64,000 bases of DNA from Asparagopsis taxiformis (Eukaryota > Rhodophyta > Florideophyceae > Bonnemaisoniales > Bonnemaisoniaceae): NCBI GenBank assembly GCA_030407315.1, contig JALQPE010002705.1, positions 62,001 to 126,000 on the forward strand, in the 5' to 3' direction. Of this stretch, positions 1 through 7,442 are shown piece by piece. The notes below the pieces were generated by a model. It saw nothing but the letters and a program-made list of their open reading frames with translations. It was not told where the DNA came from and did not search any database. The translations under genes were made by a program, and so were the position numbers. Numbering within the stretch: position 1 is the stretch's first letter; each line of letters begins with the position of its first letter.

Positions 1-271
1 TACCGTCGGAATACATGCGTGCCAGATCGAACATAGCGCCGGGATGGTTGCCTTCAACGACGCAGCGTTGGAGCAGTTGCATGGCGCGTCGGCCGTCGCG
101 CATGTTTTCGGAGACGCGTAGAATGGTTGCGAGACAATACATGGCTCCGATGTGGTTGTGCTCCTCGACGCAGCGCTCGTACAATTGCTCTGCGGCGTAC
201 ATGTCGGTTGCGACGCGCAGATTGTCGCCGGGACAACTGTACGGCTGTAGTCTTTCCGCGATGGAAAACAT
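1..271 (-). CDS. Sel1-like repeat protein, N-terminal part, runs off the window edge
   Basis: Reading the minus strand from the ATG at 271-269, the frame is open to position 1. After a short N-terminus it gives two Sel1-like (TPR-related) helical repeats: a segment with YAAEQLYERCVEEHNHIGAM and, about 36 residues later, LLQRCVVEGNHPGAMFDLAR followed by MYSDG. Ala, Gly, Leu and Tyr spacing fits the SLR consensus (A..LY..C/A.E.G...A...LA..Y..G). Such solenoids bind other proteins and are common in signalling adaptors; the partner cannot be told from this fragment. The C-terminal part lies outside the window. The Copia-A pair begins 337 bp upstream of the start codon. I see no TATA box. Family assignment is fairly secure; function is not. 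Confidence 0.7.
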   Translation of the reverse strand, partial: MFSIAERLQPYSCPGDNLRVATDMYAAEQLYERCVEEHNHIGAMYCLATILRVSENMRDGRRAMQLLQRCVVEGNHPGAMFDLARMYSDG

Positions 272-607
272 TGTGCTTGCACGCTAGCCAAGGATAACGC
301 GGCGTTGGTTTCGTCGATTTGGCATCGTTTTAACATGATTGTTGTGCAGTTGATATGGCCGGGATCGATGCAAAATGTATTCCGATGATGTGTCGGTTTG
401 CATTGTACTTTAGTCGACGCGTTGCGTTGTGCGGCATAAAAATTGACCGCTGCACAGAGACGGACGTCTGTGTGTGTCTCGCTAACCGCTGGACACATGG
501 ACACGTGGGGATCTCAAATGGGCAGATTGCTCCCGCGCCGTGATCGATTGTTTGCATTAAGCGTTAAACTTGGTACCAGTGCCCTTTACGCGCTGGCGCG
601 CGCTTCG
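272..607. other. Upstream region of the Sel1-like gene
   Basis: No gene recognised. It is the 5' flank of the minus-strand Sel1-like gene. The last five bases, CTTCG (603-607), are one half of a target-site duplication; the matching copy, as reverse complement CGAAG, lies at 5358-5362. Confidence 0.5.
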
Positions 608-718
608 TGTTGGAGATCAATGTATCTCGTGTCGTTTTATTGTTTGGTGTCCGCTGGCGGCGAGTATTTATACTGTGATGAGGGTACTGTAAGAAGGTGT
701 AAGTAGAGTTATTCGTCA
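608..718 (-). repeat. 3' LTR of Copia-A copy 1 (111 bp)
   Basis: Minus-strand orientation, begins TGACGAATAACTC and ends CTCCAACA. Read by eye, it is identical to the other three Copia-A LTRs. A TATAAATA box lies in the middle. Confidence 0.92.
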
Positions 719-763
719 TCGTGAGCCGCGATGTGTGTGCGTCACGGAAAGTAGAGTTATTCG

Positions 764-3241
764 TCAGTCGCCGCGTGATGCAGACGCAGAGAGGCGAAGG
801 AGAGGCAGTTTTTCTTTGAATTGAGCGGGTTTCAACGATTTGGTTAGTAGGTCGGCCGGATTGCGTGCGGATGGTATGTGTGATGGGATGATGTTGCCAA
901 GTTGAACTTGCTCCCTGATCCAATGGTATTTGATGTCGATGTGGCGGGACTTTGGGGTTGGGTATTTGGCAGTTGCTGAGCTGATGGCAGCGGTGTTGTC
1001 GATATGAATTGTGGTAGGTCCGGGAGAGGGATGACCTAGTTCGGAAAGTAAGGCGCGGAGTGTACATAGGTTTTGTGTGGTGTGGAATGTGGCGATATAT
1101 TCCGCTGCATGCGTAGAGGTGGATATGTTCGGTTGTCGCTTGGATTGCCAGGAGATGGGTGCTCCATTGTAAAATATTACAGTGCCACTTGTTGAGCGAC
1201 GTGTGTCAGGGCAGGAAGCATGGTCGGCATCAGAGAATGCGGTTAGATGTGTCTTGAATCCACGCGGGAACAGTATACCGGTGTGTATGGTGCCGTTTAA
1301 GTATCGTAGGGTGCGAATGGCCGCATGCCAGAGGTGATTTGTTGGTTTCTGGGCGTACCGACCAAGGTATCCGACGATAAAGGCGATGTCGGGCCGAGTG
1401 GAATCGGCTAGGTAGCGGAGTGATCCAATGAGTCCCATGTAGTCATGTGTAGTGGTGTCAAGTGGTGTGGAATCTTGGTTGGGTGTGATTAGTTCTGAAG
1501 CGATCGGGGATGTGGCTGGTGTGGAGGCAGATTGGCCAAATTTATCGAGGACTGATTGAATGTATCCAGGTTGGGATATAGAAATTCCTTTACCGGAGTG
1601 GGTGACTTTCCATCCAATAATGTGGTGGACCTTGCCGAGGTCTTTGAGCTTATATTTTTGTTGAAGTTGGGTTTTGACGCGGCGCAGAAGGGGTTGGTGG
1701 TTAGTGACCACCAGAAAGTCATCCACTGTGATGACTAAAAGAACGAAGTGGGAGGGGTTCTTGGTGCGGCGTATGATGAATGAACAGGTGTCTGAGGATA
1801 GGCGCTGGAAGTTCGCGAGAGTGAGGTATTTTGCGAGGCCTTCGGTGAATATTTTGCAGGCTTGTCGCGTGCCATACATGTTTCCGGTTAAGTGAGCGGC
1901 GTGATTGGGGTACTTGACAGAACCGTCAAAGCGTTTGGGCTGCTGGACGAATATGTTTCTGTCTTCATTGAAAAGCTCGTGCAAGAACGCGCTTTCTAGA
2001 TCCCAATGGTATGTGTCGTAATTGTGAGCGGCGGCGAGGCTAAGAGCTGTGCGTATGGCATCTCTGTGAGCAACAGGGCTGGCGAAGTCGTCAGGATCGT
2101 AGTGTACGCCAGAGATTTGGCGATCACCTCGGAGAGTGCATCTCGCTTTGCGTATGGTTGGGTTTCCATCGCTGTCTCGTTTAACTTTTAGCACCATTGT
2201 GACGGGAAGGAGCTTTGTAGAGGGAGGTAGTTGTGATAGTGGTATAAAGGTGAGTACGCCTTTTTCTTCCAGGCTGTCCAGCTCTGTATTCCATGCGATT
2301 TCCCATTGGTCGGCATCTGTAGCAGTCCGGGCTTGCTTGAGGGTGCGCGGTTCGGTGAAGGTCTCGGACGTGGACGAGACCGCGAGTGCAGTGTCCGCTG
2401 GTTCAGTGGTGCAGACAGGATCTGAAGATGGTTTGTATACTGTAAAGTCGGATATTCGGCAGCGGGATGTCTTGTTTGTCGCCGGATTGTATACGTGGTA
2501 GTGACGGTAATCTTGTCTGCCGATGTAATGGACGAGAATGGCTCGGGCATCCAGTTTGTTGTGCGGCGAGGGATCGTGAATGTAGCCCTGTGTGCCGAAG
2601 GGGAGTAAGGATTTAACGTCTGGTTTGGTTTCGTACCAGAGGGCGGCGGGTAGTTGGCCAGTTGCGGAATGGGGAAGGTGATTGTGCACATCTGTGGCAG
2701 CCATGAGTGCGAATGGCCAGAGAGTGAGGGGGAGGTTGGAAGTCAGTAGGTTGGCACGCGCCGTGTTCATCAGTGAGCGGTTTATACGCTCAGCGAGGGA
2801 ATTCTCCTGTGGCGTATGTGGAATTGTAGGATGTGTGATAATGTGGTTTTGGTCATAGAAATCGCGGAGGTCGCGAGTGTAGTATTCCAGAGCGTTGTCC
2901 GATGTGAGGTCGGTTATACGATGGGGTGTAGAGTTGTGTGTGCGGTTTATATGGTGCTTGATATACGCGGCAGCATGAGATTTGGTGGCGGCACAGTGCG
3001 TGACTAGAAAGCGACTGCCCTCGTCGAGGAATGTGGCGAAGTATTTGTCTGTTTGCGTTGCGTGGTTTGGGAGTGGACCGCAAATGTCGGTGTGTAAGTG
3101 TGCACCGATTGGTGCGGTGCGTGGGTGGCGACGGAAGGGAGCGGCGTGTTTCTTTCCAACTGAACAGCCTGAGCAGGTGATTTTTGGTGGTGTGCGGAGT
3201 AGTGAAGGTGGCATGCCGTCTACTAAGTTGTGTTTGGCCAT
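764..3241 (-). CDS. Copia-A copy 1 Pol: integrase, reverse transcriptase, RNase H
   Basis: 825 codons from the first ATG; the same frame is open upstream to the TGA at 3533-3535, and the pre-integrase zinc finger (YHKWHLKLNHAHP, then CSGCSVGKK) starts upstream of that ATG, so the ATG is probably not the real start. Domains in order: GAG-pre-integrase HHCC finger, integrase with HTDICGP, SDNALEY and ENSLAERINR supplying the D, D and E, Copia-type RT with TVDDFLV active site, and RNase H with FSDADHA, AAEY, HIDN and NPADLLTK. Every catalytic residue is present. Translation identical to copy 2. The stop TGA also forms the first three bases of a duplicated LTR-tip motif. Confidence 0.93.
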   Translation of the reverse strand: MAKHNLVDGMPPSLLRTPPKITCSGCSVGKKHAAPFRRHPRTAPIGAHLHTDICGPLPNHATQTDKYFATFLDEGSRFLVTHCAATKSHAAAYIKHHINRTHNSTPHRITDLTSDNALEYYTRDLRDFYDQNHIITHPTIPHTPQENSLAERINRSLMNTARANLLTSNLPLTLWPFALMAATDVHNHLPHSATGQLPAALWYETKPDVKSLLPFGTQGYIHDPSPHNKLDARAILVHYIGRQDYRHYHVYNPATNKTSRCRISDFTVYKPSSDPVCTTEPADTALAVSSTSETFTEPRTLKQARTATDADQWEIAWNTELDSLEEKGVLTFIPLSQLPPSTKLLPVTMVLKVKRDSDGNPTIRKARCTLRGDRQISGVHYDPDDFASPVAHRDAIRTALSLAAAHNYDTYHWDLESAFLHELFNEDRNIFVQQPKRFDGSVKYPNHAAHLTGNMYGTRQACKIFTEGLAKYLTLANFQRLSSDTCSFIIRRTKNPSHFVLLVITVDDFLVVTNHQPLLRRVKTQLQQKYKLKDLGKVHHIIGWKVTHSGKGISISQPGYIQSVLDKFGQSASTPATSPIASELITPNQDSTPLDTTTHDYMGLIGSLRYLADSTRPDIAFIVGYLGRYAQKPTNHLWHAAIRTLRYLNGTIHTGILFPRGFKTHLTAFSDADHASCPDTRRSTSGTVIFYNGAPISWQSKRQPNISTSTHAAEYIATFHTTQNLCTLRALLSELGHPSPGPTTIHIDNTAAISSATAKYPTPKSRHIDIKYHWIREQVQLGNIIPSHIPSARNPADLLTKSLKPAQFKEKLPLLRLSASASRGD

Positions 3242-3532
3242 GTAATGGATCTTGCTAGGATGAGCGTGGTTCAGTTTTAAGTGCCACTTGTGATAGTCGC
3301 AAACGGTGGATGGGAGGGAAGCTGTGACGCGTGGGCGGGGTTTCGTGCTGATGCGTTGGGATGTGAGAATTGGCTTGGGCGGGGGGCGTCTGGGGGAAGT
3401 TATTCTTCTGGAGCGTCGAGCTGGCAGGGCTTTCTTGATGGATTTTTTTGGGGCATTAGGATGTCTTTGTGTTCTGCGGAGAGGAACTTCGTTTCTGGAT
3501 TTGGAAGTGCGGGAGCGGTTGTGCGGAAAAGC

Positions 3533-5014
3533 TCAGGCAGCTTGTGCATGGTTTGGCTTGGTGCGGTTTGGTTTTTGATGGCGTTGGCTGGGGATAGACG
3601 GACGACGGTTGGTGGTTACAGCATAGAGATTGTTTTCTGTGCGTTTCGCGCGGAGAATTACATCTCGTTTACGAGGGGGTCGGGATTGTTTTTTGATGTA
3701 GGCAAAGTTCTTTTGGAAGAGAACATCGTGGTGTTTAGTGATTTGGCTGACTGACAGGAGATTGTGTTCTAGCTCTGGAACGACAACTGCGGTATGTGGG
3801 GGAATCTTGTTGTTGTGAGCGGCGGGTATTGTGACAAGGTCTCGGTGAGTGATAGCTGCTGGTCTTCCATCGGCGGTGATAGTGGATGAGTGAGTCACGG
3901 ACATTCCTGGTGGGGCGTGCTTGAGGTGTGTGGGGTTAGCGGCAGAATCCAGGAGGTAGGTTGTGTCGGAGTGTTGACTTACATCGTCATCGGAATGCAC
4001 GGGTGTATCGGGTGGGAATGCAGGCGTGGTGGGCGTGTCATGGGAAATGACGGATAGATTGTCGATTGCGTTTTTGGCGGAGGGATGGCGCGTGGTGGTG
4101 TTTGAGCGAGAGGGTTGTGGGTGACGTTGGCGCATTCTACACGCAGATGTGGTGTGGGTGTGAGTGCCGTGAAATGTGCACCAAGGACCAAAATATCCGG
4201 GTGGTGACGGGATGTTGGTCGTAGGGTGGAACCTGTGGGGGCGGTTGATGTGGTATGGACGGGAGCCGGGGACGTGGGAAGTTTGGTGGAATGGGCGTCT
4301 GGTAAATCGAGCGCGCTGATTGGTAGTTGGTCTTGGAATACCAAGGTGGGCGGGGGGAGTGGACCGTTTGGTGATGTCATCATGACGTACCATCATAGCG
4401 ACAACCTGGTCGAATGAGAGGGGGTGGCCTGGATGGATGTCCTGGTGGGAGGAGATTGTGTGTAGAAGGTTGGTCCACTCTGGGTGAGATTCGAGGCCTT
4501 CAATGATGAAGCGAAGTGTGGTGTGTTCGTCTTCAATCTCTGGATAGCGAGCTTTTATCATACGGGTTCGGACGTCTTGATGTTTTTTGATGTATTCGGT
4601 CACAGTGTAGGACGGATCCCAAGTGGTTTTTCGAGCTAGCCTGCGGAGGTGTTCATGAGTATCTTGTGGGTCTGGTGTAGTCGCTTTGTGTTTGATCTTC
4701 GCATAGAGGAGGTGCATAGGGCCTTTAAGCTCGGTCTCTGTGAAATTTTTGAGAATTTCAGGGGAGAGTGTAGTGATCACAAGGAGTTGTGCTTGTGTGT
4801 GATGTGTGAGGTGAGTTTCGAAGGACGGATGTTGGTCAGCGACAGGGATGGGGTTGAATAGGTAGTAGAGTACGTTCTGTGTGCGGGCAAAGTGTTCGAC
4901 ACTGATGCTCCATGGGATGTAATTGGTGGATGTGAGTGTTGGTATTTCGAGTTGGTGTTGGATCGCCAGTGGAGGTTTGGGTTGTTGTTCTGTGGGGTGG
5001 GGTTGATCTGTCAT
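3533..5014 (-). CDS. Copia-A copy 1 Gag-protease
   Basis: 493 codons, identical in translation to the copy 2 protein at 5670-7151. The N-terminal half is a Copia Gag (UBN2-like) region, followed by a non-standard zinc finger WCTFHGTHTHTTSAC (C-x2-H-type knuckle) and an aspartic protease region with LLDSAANPTHL. The usual Copia protease D-S-G is D-S-A here. The frame ends in TGA (3533-3535), after which the same frame stays open into Pol. Confidence 0.9.
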   Translation of the reverse strand: MTDQPHPTEQQPKPPLAIQHQLEIPTLTSTNYIPWSISVEHFARTQNVLYYLFNPIPVADQHPSFETHLTHHTQAQLLVITTLSPEILKNFTETELKGPMHLLYAKIKHKATTPDPQDTHEHLRRLARKTTWDPSYTVTEYIKKHQDVRTRMIKARYPEIEDEHTTLRFIIEGLESHPEWTNLLHTISSHQDIHPGHPLSFDQVVAMMVRHDDITKRSTPPAHLGIPRPTTNQRARFTRRPFHQTSHVPGSRPYHINRPHRFHPTTNIPSPPGYFGPWCTFHGTHTHTTSACRMRQRHPQPSRSNTTTRHPSAKNAIDNLSVISHDTPTTPAFPPDTPVHSDDDVSQHSDTTYLLDSAANPTHLKHAPPGMSVTHSSTITADGRPAAITHRDLVTIPAAHNNKIPPHTAVVVPELEHNLLSVSQITKHHDVLFQKNFAYIKKQSRPPRKRDVILRAKRTENNLYAVTTNRRPSIPSQRHQKPNRTKPNHAQAA

Positions 5015-5210
5015 TTCGGGAGGAGTGTGATGTGGCTTGTGCGTTTCCGGGATTGGTTGGTCAAGTGGTGTGGGCGGGATTGGTCTTCGCCAGAGTGTTG
5101 TAGCGGGATTGATCGTCGCTCTTCGCTGTAGTGGCGGGAAAGTGGTCGCCGGATTGGGTGGGCGGGTGGGTAACTTGAGGCGTAGTGGTTAGCTTGCTGG
5201 GCGCATAACC

Positions 5211-5321
5211 TGTTGGAGATCAATGTATCTCGTGTCGTTTTATTGTTTGGTGTCCGCTGGCGGCGAGTATTTATACTGTGATGAGGGTACTGTAAGAAGG
5301 TGTAAGTAGAGTTATTCGTCA
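5211..5321 (-). repeat. 5' LTR of Copia-A copy 1 (111 bp)
   Basis: Same 111 bp as the other Copia-A LTRs. On its internal side (5184-5210) lies the primer-binding site, complementary to a half tRNA-Met. Confidence 0.92.
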
Positions 5322-5362
5322 CTGACAAGCAGAATTTCGGTGCATCAGATTCGCGCGCGAAG
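5322..5362. other. 41-bp unique spacer between inverted Copia-A copies, carrying swapped target duplications
   Basis: The spacer starts CTGAC and ends CGAAG. CTGAC is the reverse complement of GTCAG (10077-10081, right flank of copy 2). CGAAG is the reverse complement of CTTCG (603-607, left flank of copy 1). Both elements therefore recover a perfect 5-bp target duplication only if the spacer is flipped. Confidence 0.85.
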
Positions 5363-5473
5363 TGACGAATAACTCTACTTACACCTTCTTACAGTACCCT
5401 CATCACAGTATAAATACTCGCCGCCAGCGGACACCAAACAATAAAACGACACGAGATACATTGATCTCCAACA
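5363..5473 (+). repeat. 5' LTR of Copia-A copy 2
   Basis: Starts TGACGAATAAC and ends CTCCAACA. A TATAAATA box at 5409-5416 suggests a pol II start in the second half of this very short LTR. Confidence 0.92.
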
Positions 5474-5500
5474 GGTTATGCGCCCAGCAAGCTAACCACT
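5474..5500 (+). promoter_or_regulatory. Half-tRNA primer-binding site of Copia-A
   Basis: The sequence directly abutting the LTR begins GGTTATGCGCCCAGCAAGC and continues TAACCACT. Its reverse complement resembles the D-arm to anticodon-loop half of an initiator tRNA-Met (CUGGGC-CAUAACC), not a tRNA 3' end. Drosophila copia and yeast Ty5 are known to prime from such a cleaved initiator tRNA. GGTTA and TAACC could also pair as a hairpin with a 14-nt loop; the same geometry recurs in Copia-B and in the TRIM element. Confidence 0.75.
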
Positions 5501-5669
5501 ACGCCTCAAGTTACCCACCCGCCCACCCAATCCGGCGACCACTTTCCCGCCACTACAGCGAAGAGCGACGATCAATCCCGCTACAACACTCTGGCGAAGA
5601 CCAATCCCGCCCACACCACTTGACCAACCAATCCCGGAAACGCACAAGCCACATCACACTCCTCCCGAA

Positions 5670-7151
5670 ATGACAGATCAACCCCACCCCACAGAACAAC
5701 AACCCAAACCTCCACTGGCGATCCAACACCAACTCGAAATACCAACACTCACATCCACCAATTACATCCCATGGAGCATCAGTGTCGAACACTTTGCCCG
5801 CACACAGAACGTACTCTACTACCTATTCAACCCCATCCCTGTCGCTGACCAACATCCGTCCTTCGAAACTCACCTCACACATCACACACAAGCACAACTC
5901 CTTGTGATCACTACACTCTCCCCTGAAATTCTCAAAAATTTCACAGAGACCGAGCTTAAAGGCCCTATGCACCTCCTCTATGCGAAGATCAAACACAAAG
6001 CGACTACACCAGACCCACAAGATACTCATGAACACCTCCGCAGGCTAGCTCGAAAAACCACTTGGGATCCGTCCTACACTGTGACCGAATACATCAAAAA
6101 ACATCAAGACGTCCGAACCCGTATGATAAAAGCTCGCTATCCAGAGATTGAAGACGAACACACCACACTTCGCTTCATCATTGAAGGCCTCGAATCTCAC
6201 CCAGAGTGGACCAACCTTCTACACACAATCTCCTCCCACCAGGACATCCATCCAGGCCACCCCCTCTCATTCGACCAGGTTGTCGCTATGATGGTACGTC
6301 ATGATGACATCACCAAACGGTCCACTCCCCCCGCCCACCTTGGTATTCCAAGACCAACTACCAATCAGCGCGCTCGATTTACCAGACGCCCATTCCACCA
6401 AACTTCCCACGTCCCCGGCTCCCGTCCATACCACATCAACCGCCCCCACAGGTTCCACCCTACGACCAACATCCCGTCACCACCCGGATATTTTGGTCCT
6501 TGGTGCACATTTCACGGCACTCACACCCACACCACATCTGCGTGTAGAATGCGCCAACGTCACCCACAACCCTCTCGCTCAAACACCACCACGCGCCATC
6601 CCTCCGCCAAAAACGCAATCGACAATCTATCCGTCATTTCCCATGACACGCCCACCACGCCTGCATTCCCACCCGATACACCCGTGCATTCCGATGACGA
6701 TGTAAGTCAACACTCCGACACAACCTACCTCCTGGATTCTGCCGCTAACCCCACACACCTCAAGCACGCCCCACCAGGAATGTCCGTGACTCACTCATCC
6801 ACTATCACCGCCGATGGAAGACCAGCAGCTATCACTCACCGAGACCTTGTCACAATACCCGCCGCTCACAACAACAAGATTCCCCCACATACCGCAGTTG
6901 TCGTTCCAGAGCTAGAACACAATCTCCTGTCAGTCAGCCAAATCACTAAACACCACGATGTTCTCTTCCAAAAGAACTTTGCCTACATCAAAAAACAATC
7001 CCGACCCCCTCGTAAACGAGATGTAATTCTCCGCGCGAAACGCACAGAAAACAATCTCTATGCTGTAACCACCAACCGTCGTCCGTCTATCCCCAGCCAA
7101 CGCCATCAAAAACCAAACCGCACCAAGCCAAACCATGCACAAGCTGCCTGA
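5670..7151 (+). CDS. Copia-A copy 2 Gag-protease
   Basis: 493 codons from an ATG 196 nt downstream of the LTR. Residues about 20-200 form the Gag core (SISVEHFARTQN, later FIIEGLESHPEW). Residues about 275-295 carry the zinc finger WCTFHGTHTHTTSACR, with C-x2-H then C. Residues about 345-430 are protease-like (LLDSAANPTHL, then LLSVSQITKHHDVLF). The D-S-A motif departs from the D-S-G seen in Copia-B. The protein is rich in His, Thr and Pro because of the C+A-rich coding strand. It ends at TGA 7149-7151; the same frame is then open through 7152-7442 into Pol, so one stop codon separates Gag from Pol with no frameshift. Confidence 0.9.
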   Translation: MTDQPHPTEQQPKPPLAIQHQLEIPTLTSTNYIPWSISVEHFARTQNVLYYLFNPIPVADQHPSFETHLTHHTQAQLLVITTLSPEILKNFTETELKGPMHLLYAKIKHKATTPDPQDTHEHLRRLARKTTWDPSYTVTEYIKKHQDVRTRMIKARYPEIEDEHTTLRFIIEGLESHPEWTNLLHTISSHQDIHPGHPLSFDQVVAMMVRHDDITKRSTPPAHLGIPRPTTNQRARFTRRPFHQTSHVPGSRPYHINRPHRFHPTTNIPSPPGYFGPWCTFHGTHTHTTSACRMRQRHPQPSRSNTTTRHPSAKNAIDNLSVISHDTPTTPAFPPDTPVHSDDDVSQHSDTTYLLDSAANPTHLKHAPPGMSVTHSSTITADGRPAAITHRDLVTIPAAHNNKIPPHTAVVVPELEHNLLSVSQITKHHDVLFQKNFAYIKKQSRPPRKRDVILRAKRTENNLYAVTTNRRPSIPSQRHQKPNRTKPNHAQAA

Positions 7152-7442
7152 GCTTTTCCGCACAACCGCTCCCGCACTTCCAAATCCAGAAACGAAGTTC
7201 CTCTCCGCAGAACACAAAGACATCCTAATGCCCCAAAAAAATCCATCAAGAAAGCCCTGCCAGCTCGACGCTCCAGAAGAATAACTTCCCCCAGACGCCC
7301 CCCGCCCAAGCCAATTCTCACATCCCAACGCATCAGCACGAAACCCCGCCCACGCGTCACAGCTTCCCTCCCATCCACCGTTTGCGACTATCACAAGTGG
7401 CACTTAAAACTGAACCACGCTCATCCTAGCAAGATCCATTAC

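Larger units (their letters stand above)
608..5321 (-). mobile_element. Copia-A LTR retrotransposon, copy 1 (minus strand)
   Basis: Complete Ty1/copia element: 111-bp LTRs (608-718 and 5211-5321), half-tRNA primer site next to the 5' LTR, Gag-protease frame then integrase-RT-RNase H frame, in Copia order. It is 4,714 bp, the same length as copy 2, and its two translated frames are residue-for-residue identical to those of copy 2. Flanks are CTTCG (603-607) and CTGAC (5322-5326), which do not match each other but match the reverse complements of copy 2's flanks. The coding strand is strikingly C+A rich. Confidence 0.95.

Noticed and set aside
6930..7403. Long minus-strand frame opposite Copia-A (and its mirror at 3281-3754)
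   Set aside because: Shadow of the gag-pol junction on the C+A-rich strand; no domain, and it overlaps functional Copia sequence.
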